Below, in pieces: positions 1 to 6,871 of a stretch of 6,939 bases of DNA (positions are counted from its first letter, which is position 1; each line of letters starts with the position of its first letter). The stretch comes from Actinomycetes bacterium (GTDB lineage Bacteria; Actinomycetota; Actinomycetes; Actinomycetales; Cellulomonadaceae), in NCBI GenBank assembly GCA_023430425.1, contig JAEZAR010000138.1, positions 1 to 6,939 on the forward strand. Direction: 5' to 3'. The translations under genes and the position numbers were made by a program. The notes beneath the pieces are model-generated. The model saw nothing but the letters and a program-made list of their open reading frames with translations, was not told where the DNA came from and made no database searches.

Positions 1-386
1 GGCCGGGGGAGCGGGGGCTGGTCGCGCAGGTCGTGACCGGGGCGCTCGGGCTGGGCGCGCCGCCGAGCCGCGTGCACGACGTCGCCGGGCGTCTGGACCT
101 GCCGGGTCTCGCCGACGTGGTCGGCCGGGCCGCGCTGCTGGTCTGCGGCGACACGGGGGTGGCGCACCTGGCGACGGCCCTGCGGACGCCGTCGGTGCTG
201 CTGTTCGGGCCGACGGACCCCGCCCGGTGGGGCCCGTGCGTCGACGCGGACCGCCACGTCGTCGTCTGGCACGGGTCGCCCGACCGGCCGGGCGACCCCC
301 ACGCGGACGAGGTCGACCCGGCGCTCGCGGCGGTCACGGTGGCGGAGGTGCTCGACGGGGCCGGGCGGCTGCTCGGTCCCGTCTGA
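1..386 (+). CDS. Glycosyltransferase family 9 protein (heptosyltransferase type), C-terminal part
   Basis: This is the last 127 residues of a gene that enters from the left edge; the first whole codon is at position 3 and the stop is TGA at 384-386. The segment CGDTGVAHLATAL followed by TPSVLLFGPTDPARWGP matches the family 9 nucleotide-sugar binding signature (D-[ST]-G-x-x-H-L-A-A-A-L ... P-T-x-x-L-F-G-x-T-x-P). The opening residues PGERGLVAQV fit the usual G-x-x-x-E loop at the start of the C-terminal Rossmann domain. Family members transfer heptose or related sugars from a nucleotide donor in the cytoplasm. In a Gram-positive cell the acceptor is more likely a wall glycopolymer or glycolipid than lipopolysaccharide; that is inference. 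A GTG at 33 is open but lies inside the domain, so it is not the start. A lipoprotein gene follows 46 bases downstream in the same direction. The family call is firm; donor and acceptor are unknown. Confidence 0.88.
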   Translation, partial: PGERGLVAQVVTGALGLGAPPSRVHDVAGRLDLPGLADVVGRAALLVCGDTGVAHLATALRTPSVLLFGPTDPARWGPCVDADRHVVVWHGSPDRPGDPHADEVDPALAAVTVAEVLDGAGRLLGPV

Positions 387-397
387 GCCAGGGGTCC

Positions 398-414
398 CGC
401 CCCCGCGCGGGGCG
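398..414 (+). terminator. Possible weak hairpin after the glycosyltransferase gene
   Basis: Positions 398-403 pair with 409-414 (CGCCCC with GGGGCG) around a 5-base loop, 12 bases after the TGA. There is no T-tract, and a 6-bp GC stem is easily met by chance here. It could be a weak terminator or simply GC-rich spacer before the lipoprotein gene. Confidence 0.25.
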
Positions 415-432
415 TCGTGCCAGGGTTGTCGC

Positions 433-966
433 ATGGGACGTCGGGTCGCCGCGGTGGTCGGGCTCGCGCTCGTCGTCGGGGCTCTCGGGGCGTGCGGACC
501 GCGCGGGTCCGTGCCGACCCTGGCGAAGGTCGAGGGCTGGGCGGCCTCGACGGAGGACGGGGTCTTCGGCGTGCTCGAGATCGCCTACGACCGGGCGACC
601 GCCGAGCGGCTCTGGGCCGAGACGGTGCCCGAGGACCTTCCGGAGCGCTCGGGCCTGCCGGTGGCGGCCGGGGTGTACGGCGACCTCGCCGACGTCGACC
701 TGGACAGGTCCGTCGTCGCGGTCTGGTCCTCGGGCGAGTCGGGGTCGTGCCCAGGGTGGATCGCGGACGTCACCCTCCGCGACGGCACGGTGGTCGTCCG
801 GCGCGCGCAGCAGGGCGACGAGTGCACGGCCGACTTCAACCCGTACCGGCTCGTGCTCGTCCTGCCGCGGTCCGACGTGCCGCGTGAGGCCGACCTGCCG
901 GCCCCCGTGGACGTCGGGGGGCACGTCGCGATCCCGTCGCGGGCACGCGCGTACGGGGCCGCGTAG
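433..966 (+). CDS. Small secreted lipoprotein of unknown function
   Basis: The 177-residue product starts at ATG 433, with a modest AGGG at 422-425 seven bases upstream. It opens with MGRR, then a hydrophobic stretch (residues 5-18) and a lipobox L18-G19-A20-C21, so it should be lipidated on Cys21 and held on the outer face of the membrane. The remaining 156 residues have no transmembrane segment. They alternate short hydrophobic strands and turns (for example SVVAVWSSGESGSCPGW and YRLVLVLPRSDVP), suggesting a compact mostly-beta domain. Two further cysteines, Cys106 and Cys131, could form a disulfide outside the cell. I do not recognise the family; the strand and G-rich turn pattern is loosely like PrcB-type or other small envelope domains, but I would not assign it. 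The gene ends at TAG 964-966, convergent with the decarboxylase gene 15 bases away. Co-transcription with the glycosyltransferase is possible from the 46-base spacing. Confidence 0.82.
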   Translation: MGRRVAAVVGLALVVGALGACGPRGSVPTLAKVEGWAASTEDGVFGVLEIAYDRATAERLWAETVPEDLPERSGLPVAAGVYGDLADVDLDRSVVAVWSSGESGSCPGWIADVTLRDGTVVVRRAQQGDECTADFNPYRLVLVLPRSDVPREADLPAPVDVGGHVAIPSRARAYGAA

Positions 967-981
967 CGGCGGGTGCCGGGC

Positions 982-1968
982 TCAGGCGGACTCCTGCAGC
1001 GCGTCGGCGAACCAGTCGACGGTCCGCGCGAGCCCGTCGCGCCAGGAGACCTGCGGCTCCCAGCCGAGCTCGCGCCGGGCCAGGGCCGTGTCCGGCCGCC
1101 GGACGGACGGGTCGTCGACCGGGCGCTCGACGAGGACGACCTGGGACGCCGACCCGGTGGCGGCGAGCACGTCCCGGGCGATGGCGAGCACCGTCCGCTC
1201 CGCCGGGTTCCCGATGTTCATGGGGCCCGGGTGGCCCGACGCCGCGAGGGCGAGGATGCCGCGCACGAGGTCGTCCACGTAGCACACGGACCGCGTCTGC
1301 GACCCGTCGCCGGCCACGGTCAGCGGCTCGCCCGCCAGTGCCTGGCGGATGAACGTGGGGATCGCGCGACCGTCGAACGGCCGCATCCGCGGCCCGTACG
1401 TGTTGAAGATCCGCACGATCGCCGTGTCCACGCCGTGCGCGGTCCGGTACGCCGTCACCAGCGCCTCCGCGAACCGCTTGGCCTCGTCATAGACCCCGCG
1501 CGGGCCCACCGGGTTGACGTTGCCCCAGTAGTCCTCGCGCTGCGGGTGCTCGAGGGGGTCGCCGTACACCTCCGACGTCGACGCGAGCACGAACCGCGCG
1601 CCCTTGTCCTTCGCCAGCCCGACGGCGTGCATCGTGCCGACCGAGCCCACCTTGAGCGTGTGGATGGGCAGCTGGAGGTAGTCGATCGGGGACGCCGGCG
1701 ACGCGAGGTGGAGCACGAGGTCCACCGGCCCGGGCACGTGGACGAACTCGGTCACGTCGCAGCGCACCAGGTGGAACAGCGGGTCGCCCATGAGGTGCGC
1801 GACGTTCGCCGGGGACCCCGTGAGGAAGTTGTCGAGGCACACGACCTCGGCCCCCCGCCGCACGAGCTCGGTGCACAGGTGGCTGCCGAGGAAGCCGGCC
1901 CCGCCCGTCACGACGGCGCGGTCGGGCGCCCAGGAGTCGACGCGCGTCCCCGCGGTGCGTCCGGTCAC
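982..1968 (-). CDS. UDP-glucuronate decarboxylase (UDP-xylose synthase), extended SDR family
   Basis: The 328-residue NAD-dependent enzyme is predicted to convert UDP-glucuronate to UDP-xylose in the cytoplasm (EC 4.1.1.35). Visible motifs: the Rossmann loop TGGAGFLG (21-28), the ribose-binding Asp46 in [13 protein letters not shown] (87-94), the catalytic-strand motif [10 protein letters not shown] (129-138, with Thr131 and Glu133), the Y160-x-x-x-K164 pair within [21 protein letters not shown] (187-197), GSQTR with Arg226, and [15 protein letters not shown] near the C-terminus. The [15 protein letters not shown] block is typical of UDP-xylose synthases and separates them from dTDP-glucose dehydratases and UDP-glucose epimerases. 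There is no N-terminal membrane anchor, so this is the soluble bacterial form. GTG at 1968 is the only start that leaves a complete first beta strand; the next GTG (codon 20) lies within it. Six G residues directly precede the GTG and no well-spaced ribosome site is seen. The gene follows the giant secreted protein in the same direction, across a strong hairpin. Confidence 0.88.
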   Translation of the reverse strand: MTGRTAGTRVDSWAPDRAVVTGGAGFLGSHLCTELVRRGAEVVCLDNFLTGSPANVAHLMGDPLFHLVRCDVTEFVHVPGPVDLVLHLASPASPIDYLQLPIHTLKVGSVGTMHAVGLAKDKGARFVLASTSEVYGDPLEHPQREDYWGNVNPVGPRGVYDEAKRFAEALVTAYRTAHGVDTAIVRIFNTYGPRMRPFDGRAIPTFIRQALAGEPLTVAGDGSQTRSVCYVDDLVRGILALAASGHPGPMNIGNPAERTVLAIARDVLAATGSASQVVLVERPVDDPSVRRPDTALARRELGWEPQVSWRDGLARTVDWFADALQESA

Positions 1969-1979
1969 CCCCCCAGGTT

Positions 1980-2025
1980 CACCCGGATCCGCCGGCTCGG
2001 CGCGTCGAGCCGGCGGATCCGGGTG
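1980..2025 (-). terminator. Strong 20-bp perfect hairpin between the giant surface-protein gene and the decarboxylase gene
   Basis: Positions 1980-1999 and 2006-2025 are perfect reverse complements (20 bp) around the 6-base loop GCGCGT. The stem begins 17 bases past the TAG of the surface-protein gene (2043-2045). No T-run follows on the minus strand, which is common for actinobacterial hairpin terminators. The stem is nearly symmetric and would form in transcripts of either strand. It ends 11 bases before the GTG of the decarboxylase gene, leaving no room for a separate promoter between them, so partial termination or readthrough control is a plausible role. Confidence 0.8.
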
Positions 2026-2042
2026 GGGCCGAGCCTGCGGCG

Positions 2043-5000
2043 CTACGTCGTCGACGGCCCCGCGATGTAGCCGGCGACGTCGACGGCGAGGTGGACGGTG
2101 CCGGTGCCGAGGGCGTCGTTGTAGAAGTTGATCTGGCCGTTGGCGGGCAGGGCGACGACGACCTGGTTGGGGATGTCGCGTCCGGGGATGTAGTTGATGG
2201 AGGACGCGCCGGGGGGTGGGGTGGTCCCGGTGCCGTCGGTGTCGGGGTAGACCCGCAGGTTGCCGTTGGCGGTGGGGCCGATGGCGGTGACGTTGAGGAC
2301 GACGGCGGTGGCTCCTGCTGGGACGGGTCCGGTCCCGCGCACGGGCATGGAGTGGACCTGGCGGGGGGCCAGGGGTCCGGTGATCGGGCCGGTGCGGGTG
2401 CCGGGGCGGGTGTCCAGGATCCGTTGCGGGGTGATGCCGGTGTAGGCGGAGCCTGCCTGGACGTAGCCGACCACGTCGAGGATGACTTGGGCGGTGCCGG
2501 CGGTGTCGGACCAGAACGAGATGGTGCCGTCGGGGCCGAGGGCGACGATGGTGGCGTTGGCCTTGTCGCGGCCGGGGGCGTAGTTGATCACCGAGGTGCC
2601 GGGGACGGGCTGGCCGCCGGGGAAGACCCGCAGGTTGCCGATGGTGGCGACCTCGGCGACGGTGACGTTGACCAGGACGGCGGCCGCGTCGGCGGGGACC
2701 CCGGCCTGGCCGGCGACGTCGACGGTGTAGACCTGGTGGGGGCGGACCGGGCCGGTGACCTGGCCGACGGGGGAGGTCGCCCGGGTGTCCAGCAGGCGCT
2801 GGGAGGCCTGGGTGATGATGCCCGAGCCGGGCAGGGTGTAGCCCGCGACGTCGACCAGGACCCCGGCGGTGGAGGCCCCGCGGGTGTACCAGCAGATCGT
2901 GCCGTTGTCGGGCAGGGCGACGAAGGCGGAGTTGGCCACGTCGGCGCCGGGCTCGAAGTTGACGGTCGACCCGCCGGGGGGCTGGGTGGCCCCGGTCCCG
3001 GTGGTGTCGGGGTAGACGACCACGTAGCCCGGGCCGCTGGGCCGCACGGTGGTGACGTTGACGATCACCCCGGTGGCCTCGTCGGGCACCCCGTTGGTGC
3101 CCGCGACCTGCTGGCACCGCGCCTGCCCCGCCGGCACCGACCAGTCCGCGACCGCCCGCGCCGGCGCCTGCGTCACCAGCTCGGTGTAGGTGAAGGTGAC
3201 GGGGGCGCTCGCCCCGCCCGGGGTCGTCACGACCACGGGCACCGCCCCTGCCGCACCGGCCGGGGTCGTCACCTCGGCCTTCGTCGAGGAGAGGACCTGC
3301 AGGCCCGTGCCCGGCACGCCGCCGAACGACACCTGCGTGGCGCCGGACAGCCCGGTCCCGCGCAGCGTGACGCGGGTGCCGCCCAGCACGCTGCCCGACG
3401 GCGGGTCCACCGCCGACACCACCGGCACGGGGACCGCGACCACGTGCGTCGTGGTCGCCGTCGTCCCCGTGTGGTACCCGTCGCCGGCATAGGAGGCGGT
3501 CACGACGTGGCTGCCGGGTGCGAGGTCGGCGAGCACCAGCGTGGCGACGCCGTCCGTCAGGGGCGCCGTGCCCAGGGTGGTCGCACCCGCGGTGAAGGTG
3601 ACGCTGCCGGTCGGCACGCGTGCCCCGCCCGCGGCGGAGGCGGTGAACGTCACCGGCTGCCCGGGCGACGACGGGTTCGGGCTCGAGGCGACGGTGAGCG
3701 TCGTCGTCACCGGGTCCGTCGGGTCGACGGAGAAGCCGTCCCACAGGGCGCCGTAGACGGTGCTGCCGCGGTACTCGACCCCGACCCACTCGGCGTCGGT
3801 GAGGTCGGCCGTCACCGTCGCCGTCCCGCCGCTGAGCGCGGCGTCGCCCAGGTAGCCCAGGTCGCCCCACAGCTGCACGACGCCGGTCGGCACCCCCTGC
3901 TCCCCGCTCACCGTCACGGTGACCTGGGTGGGCTGCCCGCTCACCGGCTGGGCCGGGTCGAGCGTGACGGCGATCTCGGGCTGGTGGGGACCCTGGACCG
4001 GCGTCGCGGACAGGTCGAAGCTGCGGCCCGACGTCGTCGCGCCGGCCGTCACCGGCACGGGCGTCGCGGCGCTGCGGCGGTCGGCGTCCGGGTGGTACCG
4101 CCCGAGCGTCGAGTCGGTGTCGCCACGCCACGCGAAGGCCTCGAGGACGTGCCCGCCGGTCGGCAGGCCCATGAGCTCGTAGGGCTCGCCGGCGTCGTTG
4201 CACTCCTGGTCGAGCACCTCGCCGTACCAGCCGGCGTCCGCGAGGACGCAGTAGCCGTCGAACCCGGCCGGCACGGTGACCGTGCCGGTCACGGTGCCGC
4301 CGACCTCGAGCGCGGCGTCGACGCCGGTGACCGCACCGCCGAGGGCGACCGCGACGGGCGTCGCGTCAGGACGCGACGTCGTGCCCTGCCAGTACTCCCT
4401 CAGCAGCCCGCGCTCGAAGCTGCCGAACTCGACGGTGTACTGGCCGGGGGGGAGGCCGCGCACGGCGTAGCCGCCGTCGGCGGCGACGTCCGCCCAGCCG
4501 CCGGCGACGTCGCCGTCCGCCCACACGTACGCCTCGCGGACGTCGAAGCCGGCCGGCACCGTGACGTGGCCGGTGATCGTGCCGCCGACGGCCATCGCCG
4601 CGTCGACGCCCGTCGTGCGCTGGCCCGCGGTCAGCGTGACCACCGTCGCCGCGTCACGTCCGTAGACACCGGCCCAGTACTGCGGCGCCAGGTCGGTGCC
4701 GGGCGCCTGGAACTGCACGGTGTAGGAGCCGGGCTGGACACCCTCGACCGTGTAGGTCCCGTCGTCGGCGGGCGAGGCCGAGTAGCCGAAGCCCGCGTCG
4801 GTGGGGGACAGGAACACCGCGACGTCCGCGGGGTCGTGGCCCCCCGGCACGGTCACCGTGCCGGAGACGCTGGCAGCCTCCTCGAGCGCGGCGTCGATCC
4901 CCGTCACGTCGTTCGCGCCCGAGACCGTCACCCGGGTCGCCGTCGAGGACGACCGTGCGTCCTGCCAGTACTCGGGCAGCAGGCCGCTGCCCGTGAACGG

Positions 5001-6767
5001 CGGGCTGAACTGGACGAGGTACGCCCCGTCCACGAGCCCGTCGACCGTGTAGGTGCCGTCCGGCCCGACCTGCGCGGAGGCCGTGAACCCGTCGGGCGTG
5101 GACGCGTAGACCCAGACGCCGTGGAGGTCGAACCCGTCGGGCGCCGTCACCGTGCCGGAGATCGACCCACCGCGCACGAGCGCGGCGTCGATCCCCTCCG
5201 TGGGCTGGCCGACCGTGACGGGCACCTGGGTGGCCAGGTCGTACCGGAGCACGTCGTCGTAGAACTCGGCGACCAGGGACGTCCCCTGGGTGACGAAGTG
5301 GACCCGGTAGGACCCCGTGAGCAAGCCCCGCACGAGATAGGTGCCGTCGGGGTCGACCGAGCCGGTCGCGTAGGAGGTGCCGTCGTCGCTCGTGGCCACG
5401 ACGTGGACGTCCGTGGGGTGCGCGCCCGAGGGCACGGTGACGGTCCCGGAGATCGTGCCGCCGGTGGTGAGCGTCGCGTCGACGCCGGACCGCGTTCCGG
5501 CCGCGGTGACCGTCACCGGGGTGGCCTCCTCGAAGGACGCGGCGTCGTCCCAGTACTCCCTGACCAGGTCGCTCCAGGAGGAGAACGCCACCACGTAGTC
5601 GCCGGCGGGCAGGCCGCGGACGGCGTAGGTCCCGTCGGCGCCGGGGTTGGTGCCGACCGGCTCGCCCGCGTCGGCCCCGCCGTCCGCGGACAGGGCGTAG
5701 GCCTGGACGTACACCGACTGCGGGTCGACGCCCGCCGGCACGGTCACGGTCCCGCTGATCGTCCCGCCGACCGCCAGGGCGGCGTCGATGCCCGGCGTGT
5801 CCTGGCCCTGCACCACGGCGACGGCGTCGGCGTCGTCCCGCAAGGCGGCGTCGTCCCAGTACTCAGCGACGAGGTCCGACCCGGTGGTCTGGAAGTGCAC
5901 GGTGTAGTCCGCCGTGGCCAGGCCGCCGATCCGGTAGCTGCCGTCGGCCGCCACCGAACCGCTGCGCGAGGTGTACCCGCTGGCCGAGGTCGCGGAGGCC
6001 CAGACGTCCGTCGGGTCGTAGCCGTCGGGGACGCTGACCGTCCCGGAGATCGACCCGCCCGTCTCGATCGCGGCGTCGACGCCCGTGACGTGCTGCCCGA
6101 GGGTGACGGTGATCGTGGTCTGGGCGGCGTCGTCCTTGGCGTCCTGCCACCACTCCTCGAGCAGGTCCTCACCGTACGACTGGCGGAAGTAGACGGCGTA
6201 CGTGCCCGCCGGGAGTCCCTTGACGGTGTACGTCCCGTCGCCCGCGACGTGGGCGCTCGCGTACCCGGGTCCCGGCCAACCGTTGGCCGAGACCTCGATC
6301 TCGTCGGGGGTGTGGCCGGCCGGCACGCTCACCGTGCCGGAGATCGAGGCGCCCACCACCAGGGTCGCGTCGACGCCGGCCCGGTCGGCGCCCGCGGTGA
6401 CCTGCACCAGGGTCTCCTGGCCGGCCACGACGGTGTCGTCCCAGTACTCCGTGACCAGGCCGTCGTAGGAGATGAACTGCACGACGTACGCGCCCGGGGG
6501 GAGGTCCGCGACGGTGTACGTGCCGTCGGGCGCTGGGCTCGTGATCCGGTTGCCGGTCCCGTCACGCTGCTGGGTGAAGACCGTCACCGCGGTGACGTCG
6601 TAGCCGCCCGGCACGGTGACGGTGCCCGACAGCGACCCGGTCTCCTCCGCGGCGTTGGCCGCGGCCGGCACCAGTGCGCCGACGACGGCGATCGCGCTGC
6701 CCGCGAGCCAGGCGGCGGCGCGGCGCAGGCGGTTCGGACGAGTGGGCTGACCTGGCACAGGCGACAT
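2043..6767 (-). CDS. Giant secreted multi-domain repeat protein (nine CarboxypepD_reg/Cna-B-like repeats, Ig-like, IPT/TIG, three C-terminal repeats)
   Basis: The 1574-residue product starts at ATG 6767, chosen because GGAG at 6774-6777 sits six bases upstream and the signal peptide then has normal length. Residues 1-39 are a Sec-type signal peptide: basic RPNRLRR, a hydrophobic core from 17, and ANA before the likely cut at 39/40. Residues 44-920 are nine tandem beta-sandwich repeats, 926-1016 and 1018-1112 two Ig-like (Big_3-type) domains, 1113-1195 an IPT/TIG domain, and 1199-1567 three related modules. The final residues are GPSTT: no LPxTG motif, hydrophobic anchor, SLH domain or LysM domain is visible, so the protein is either released or held non-covalently. 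There is no catalytic motif that I recognise. Such architectures are typical of extended adhesive or structural surface proteins; a role in binding, spacing or surface coating is inference. Only four cysteines occur (840, 856, 1218, 1292), in two within-domain pairs. An ATG 26 codons upstream is open but rejected. Confidence 0.9.
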   Translation of the reverse strand: MSPVPGQPTRPNRLRRAAAWLAGSAIAVVGALVPAAANAAEETGSLSGTVTVPGGYDVTAVTVFTQQRDGTGNRITSPAPDGTYTVADLPPGAYVVQFISYDGLVTEYWDDTVVAGQETLVQVTAGADRAGVDATLVVGASISGTVSVPAGHTPDEIEVSANGWPGPGYASAHVAGDGTYTVKGLPAGTYAVYFRQSYGEDLLEEWWQDAKDDAAQTTITVTLGQHVTGVDAAIETGGSISGTVSVPDGYDPTDVWASATSASGYTSRSGSVAADGSYRIGGLATADYTVHFQTTGSDLVAEYWDDAALRDDADAVAVVQGQDTPGIDAALAVGGTISGTVTVPAGVDPQSVYVQAYALSADGGADAGEPVGTNPGADGTYAVRGLPAGDYVVAFSSWSDLVREYWDDAASFEEATPVTVTAAGTRSGVDATLTTGGTISGTVTVPSGAHPTDVHVVATSDDGTSYATGSVDPDGTYLVRGLLTGSYRVHFVTQGTSLVAEFYDDVLRYDLATQVPVTVGQPTEGIDAALVRGGSISGTVTAPDGFDLHGVWVYASTPDGFTASAQVGPDGTYTVDGLVDGAYLVQFSPPFTGSGLLPEYWQDARSSSTATRVTVSGANDVTGIDAALEEAASVSGTVTVPGGHDPADVAVFLSPTDAGFGYSASPADDGTYTVEGVQPGSYTVQFQAPGTDLAPQYWAGVYGRDAATVVTLTAGQRTTGVDAAMAVGGTITGHVTVPAGFDVREAYVWADGDVAGGWADVAADGGYAVRGLPPGQYTVEFGSFERGLLREYWQGTTSRPDATPVAVALGGAVTGVDAALEVGGTVTGTVTVPAGFDGYCVLADAGWYGEVLDQECNDAGEPYELMGLPTGGHVLEAFAWRGDTDSTLGRYHPDADRRSAATPVPVTAGATTSGRSFDLSATPVQGPHQPEIAVTLDPAQPVSGQPTQVTVTVSGEQGVPTGVVQLWGDLGYLGDAALSGGTATVTADLTDAEWVGVEYRGSTVYGALWDGFSVDPTDPVTTTLTVASSPNPSSPGQPVTFTASAAGGARVPTGSVTFTAGATTLGTAPLTDGVATLVLADLAPGSHVVTASYAGDGYHTGTTATTTHVVAVPVPVVSAVDPPSGSVLGGTRVTLRGTGLSGATQVSFGGVPGTGLQVLSSTKAEVTTPAGAAGAVPVVVTTPGGASAPVTFTYTELVTQAPARAVADWSVPAGQARCQQVAGTNGVPDEATGVIVNVTTVRPSGPGYVVVYPDTTGTGATQPPGGSTVNFEPGADVANSAFVALPDNGTICWYTRGASTAGVLVDVAGYTLPGSGIITQASQRLLDTRATSPVGQVTGPVRPHQVYTVDVAGQAGVPADAAAVLVNVTVAEVATIGNLRVFPGGQPVPGTSVINYAPGRDKANATIVALGPDGTISFWSDTAGTAQVILDVVGYVQAGSAYTGITPQRILDTRPGTRTGPITGPLAPRQVHSMPVRGTGPVPAGATAVVLNVTAIGPTANGNLRVYPDTDGTGTTPPPGASSINYIPGRDIPNQVVVALPANGQINFYNDALGTGTVHLAVDVAGYIAGPSTT
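2067..3173 (-). repeat. Three C-terminal repeats of the D-V-A-G-Y type
   Basis: Modules are at about residues 1199-1310, 1311-1435 and 1436-1567. Shared landmarks, in order: [IL]-L-D-T-R (missing from the first copy), V-P-A-x-A-x-A-V-[LV]-x-N-V-T, G-x-L-R-V-[FY]-P, [ST]-x-[IV]-N-[FY]-x-P-G-x-D-x-[AP]-N, V-A-L-x-x-[ND]-G-x-I-x-[FW]-[YW], and D-V-[AV]-G-Y at the end. Modules like this are common at the C-termini of secreted actinobacterial proteins, where their function is not settled; carbohydrate or envelope binding is a reasonable guess only. The first copy uniquely carries Cys1218 and Cys1292. Confidence 0.85.
3183..3992 (-). other. Ig-like, Ig-like, IPT/TIG stalk segment of the surface protein
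   Basis: Residues 926-1016 and 1018-1112 are Ig-like domains with the pattern T-x-T-V-x-[AS]-x-x-x-G-V-P-T-G-x-V-x-[FL] ... L-G-x-A-x-L ... A-x-x-V-x-Y-x-G, as in Big_3-type bacterial domains; the second is the more canonical ([28 protein letters not shown]). Residues 1113-1195 fit [27 protein letters not shown], split here by its conserved G-G-T turn, then VSFGG and a final TFTYT. They likely act as a rigid connector between the two repeat arrays. Confidence 0.82.
4268..4288. repeat. Perfect 10-bp inverted repeat inside surface-protein repeat 9
   Basis: The arms CCGGCACGGT and ACCGTGCCGG flank a single G. The site encodes the conserved G-T-V-T-V-P opening of repeat 9. It is the same as the site at 4844-4864 except for the central base. 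Confidence 0.75.
4844..4864. repeat. Perfect 10-bp inverted repeat inside surface-protein repeat 7
   Basis: It has the same arms (CCGGCACGGT / ACCGTGCCGG) around a central C, at the G-T-V-T-V-P codons of repeat 7. It is therefore the exact reverse complement of the 4268-4288 site. Confidence 0.75.
6651..6767 (-). other. Signal peptide coding region of the giant surface protein
   Basis: It encodes residues 1-39: an n-region with Arg10, Arg13, Arg15 and Arg16, a hydrophobic core [17 protein letters not shown] (17-33), and the signal peptidase I motif A37-N38-A39 before AEE. The paired arginines lack the Tat consensus residues after them, so Sec export is more likely. Mature length would be about 1535 residues. 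Confidence 0.85.
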
Positions 6768-6773
6768 GAGGGG

Positions 6774-6777
6774 CTCC
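6774..6777 (-). promoter_or_regulatory. Ribosome binding site of the giant surface-protein gene
   Basis: GGAG on the minus strand, six bases before ATG 6767. It decides the start in favour of this ATG over the open in-frame ATG at 6845, which has no comparable site and would put 26 polar residues before the signal peptide. Confidence 0.75.
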
Positions 6778-6791
6778 GCGTCGAGGGGGTG

Positions 6792-6808
6792 GCGCACCGA
6801 TGGTGCGC
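6792..6808. promoter_or_regulatory. 7-bp inverted repeat in the 5' leader of the surface-protein gene
   Basis: GCGCACC (6792-6798) and GGTGCGC (6802-6808) flank GAT, about 25 bases upstream of the ATG. It could form a leader hairpin or be a protein site. A possible TACCGT -10 element lies just beyond it at 6818-6813 (minus strand), but no convincing -35 is seen, so the promoter position is uncertain. Confidence 0.35.
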
Positions 6809-6839
6809 GCCCACGGTAGCGGTGCACGGAGCACTTCGC

Positions 6840-6853
6840 GGACACCGGTGTCC
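6840..6853. promoter_or_regulatory. 14-bp perfect palindrome, candidate operator
   Basis: GGACACCGGTGTCC is a perfect palindrome centred on a CpG step, the form used by many LacI-family operators. It lies 73-86 bases upstream of the ATG, where it would overlap the -35 region of the weak TACCGT promoter candidate. No regulator gene is present in the window to pair it with. Confidence 0.45.
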
Positions 6854-6871
6854 CTTTTCACCCGCCCGGTT

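Larger units (their letters stand above)
4008..6638 (-). repeat. Nine tandem ~97-residue beta-sandwich repeats within the surface protein
   Basis: Repeat boundaries in residues: 44-139, 140-237, 238-334, 335-436, 437-533, 534-631, 632-728, 729-823 and 824-920. Each opens with G-[ST]-[IV]-[ST]-G-T-V-T-V-P-x-G. Each then has D-G-[TS]-Y-x-V-x-G-L-x-x-G-x-Y-x-V-x-F in the middle, then a [LV]-x-x-E-Y-W-D-D motif, and closes with A-T-x-V-T-V-x-x-G-x-x-x-[TS]-G-[VI]-D-A-A-L-x-x-G. The fold fits carboxypeptidase-regulatory-like or Cna-B-type domains. Copies are clearly related but well diverged in sequence, so the array is old and not a recent amplification. Repeat 4 has a short insertion (102 residues). 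Repeat 9 is the outlier: Cys840 and Cys856, YHPD in place of EYWDD, and SFDLS in place of VDAAL. Confidence 0.92.

Noticed and set aside
334..924. Minus-strand ORF opposite the lipoprotein gene
   Set aside because: Composition of an antisense shadow, with no signal or domain; the plus frame has a lipobox and a normal residue mix.
958..970. 5-bp inverted repeat GCCGC/GCGGC over the lipoprotein stop as a shared terminator for the convergent genes
   Set aside because: Too short and expected by chance at this GC content; no T-tract on either side.
926..982. Possible tRNA or small RNA in the convergent junction
   Set aside because: The gap between stops is only 15 bases and no cloverleaf or conserved RNA feature is visible.
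227..1282. Long plus-strand ORF spanning the glycosyltransferase end, the lipoprotein gene and part of the decarboxylase gene
   Set aside because: Arg/Ser/Gly-rich, with no motif, and overlapping three well supported genes in other frames.
973..2070. Long plus-strand ORF opposite the decarboxylase gene
   Set aside because: Its product is Arg/Val/His-rich with no domain signature and is a mirror of the real gene; the minus-strand frame has a complete SDR protein.
1969..4203. The decarboxylase frame stays open far upstream, across the 3' half of the surface-protein gene on the same strand (ORF 982-4203)
   Set aside because: The extra protein is Arg/Pro/Gly/His-rich low-complexity sequence typical of off-frame reading in high-GC DNA; recognisable SDR sequence begins only near the GTG at 1968.
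4008..6638. Nine regular repeats considered as a recent DNA tandem duplication or CRISPR-like array
   Set aside because: The regularity is at protein level (about 291 bp period); the copies are well diverged in DNA and form one uninterrupted reading frame.
6768..6845. Upstream in-frame ATG at 6845 for the surface protein
   Set aside because: It would add 26 polar residues before the signal peptide and has no good ribosome site; ATG 6767 has GGAG at ideal spacing.
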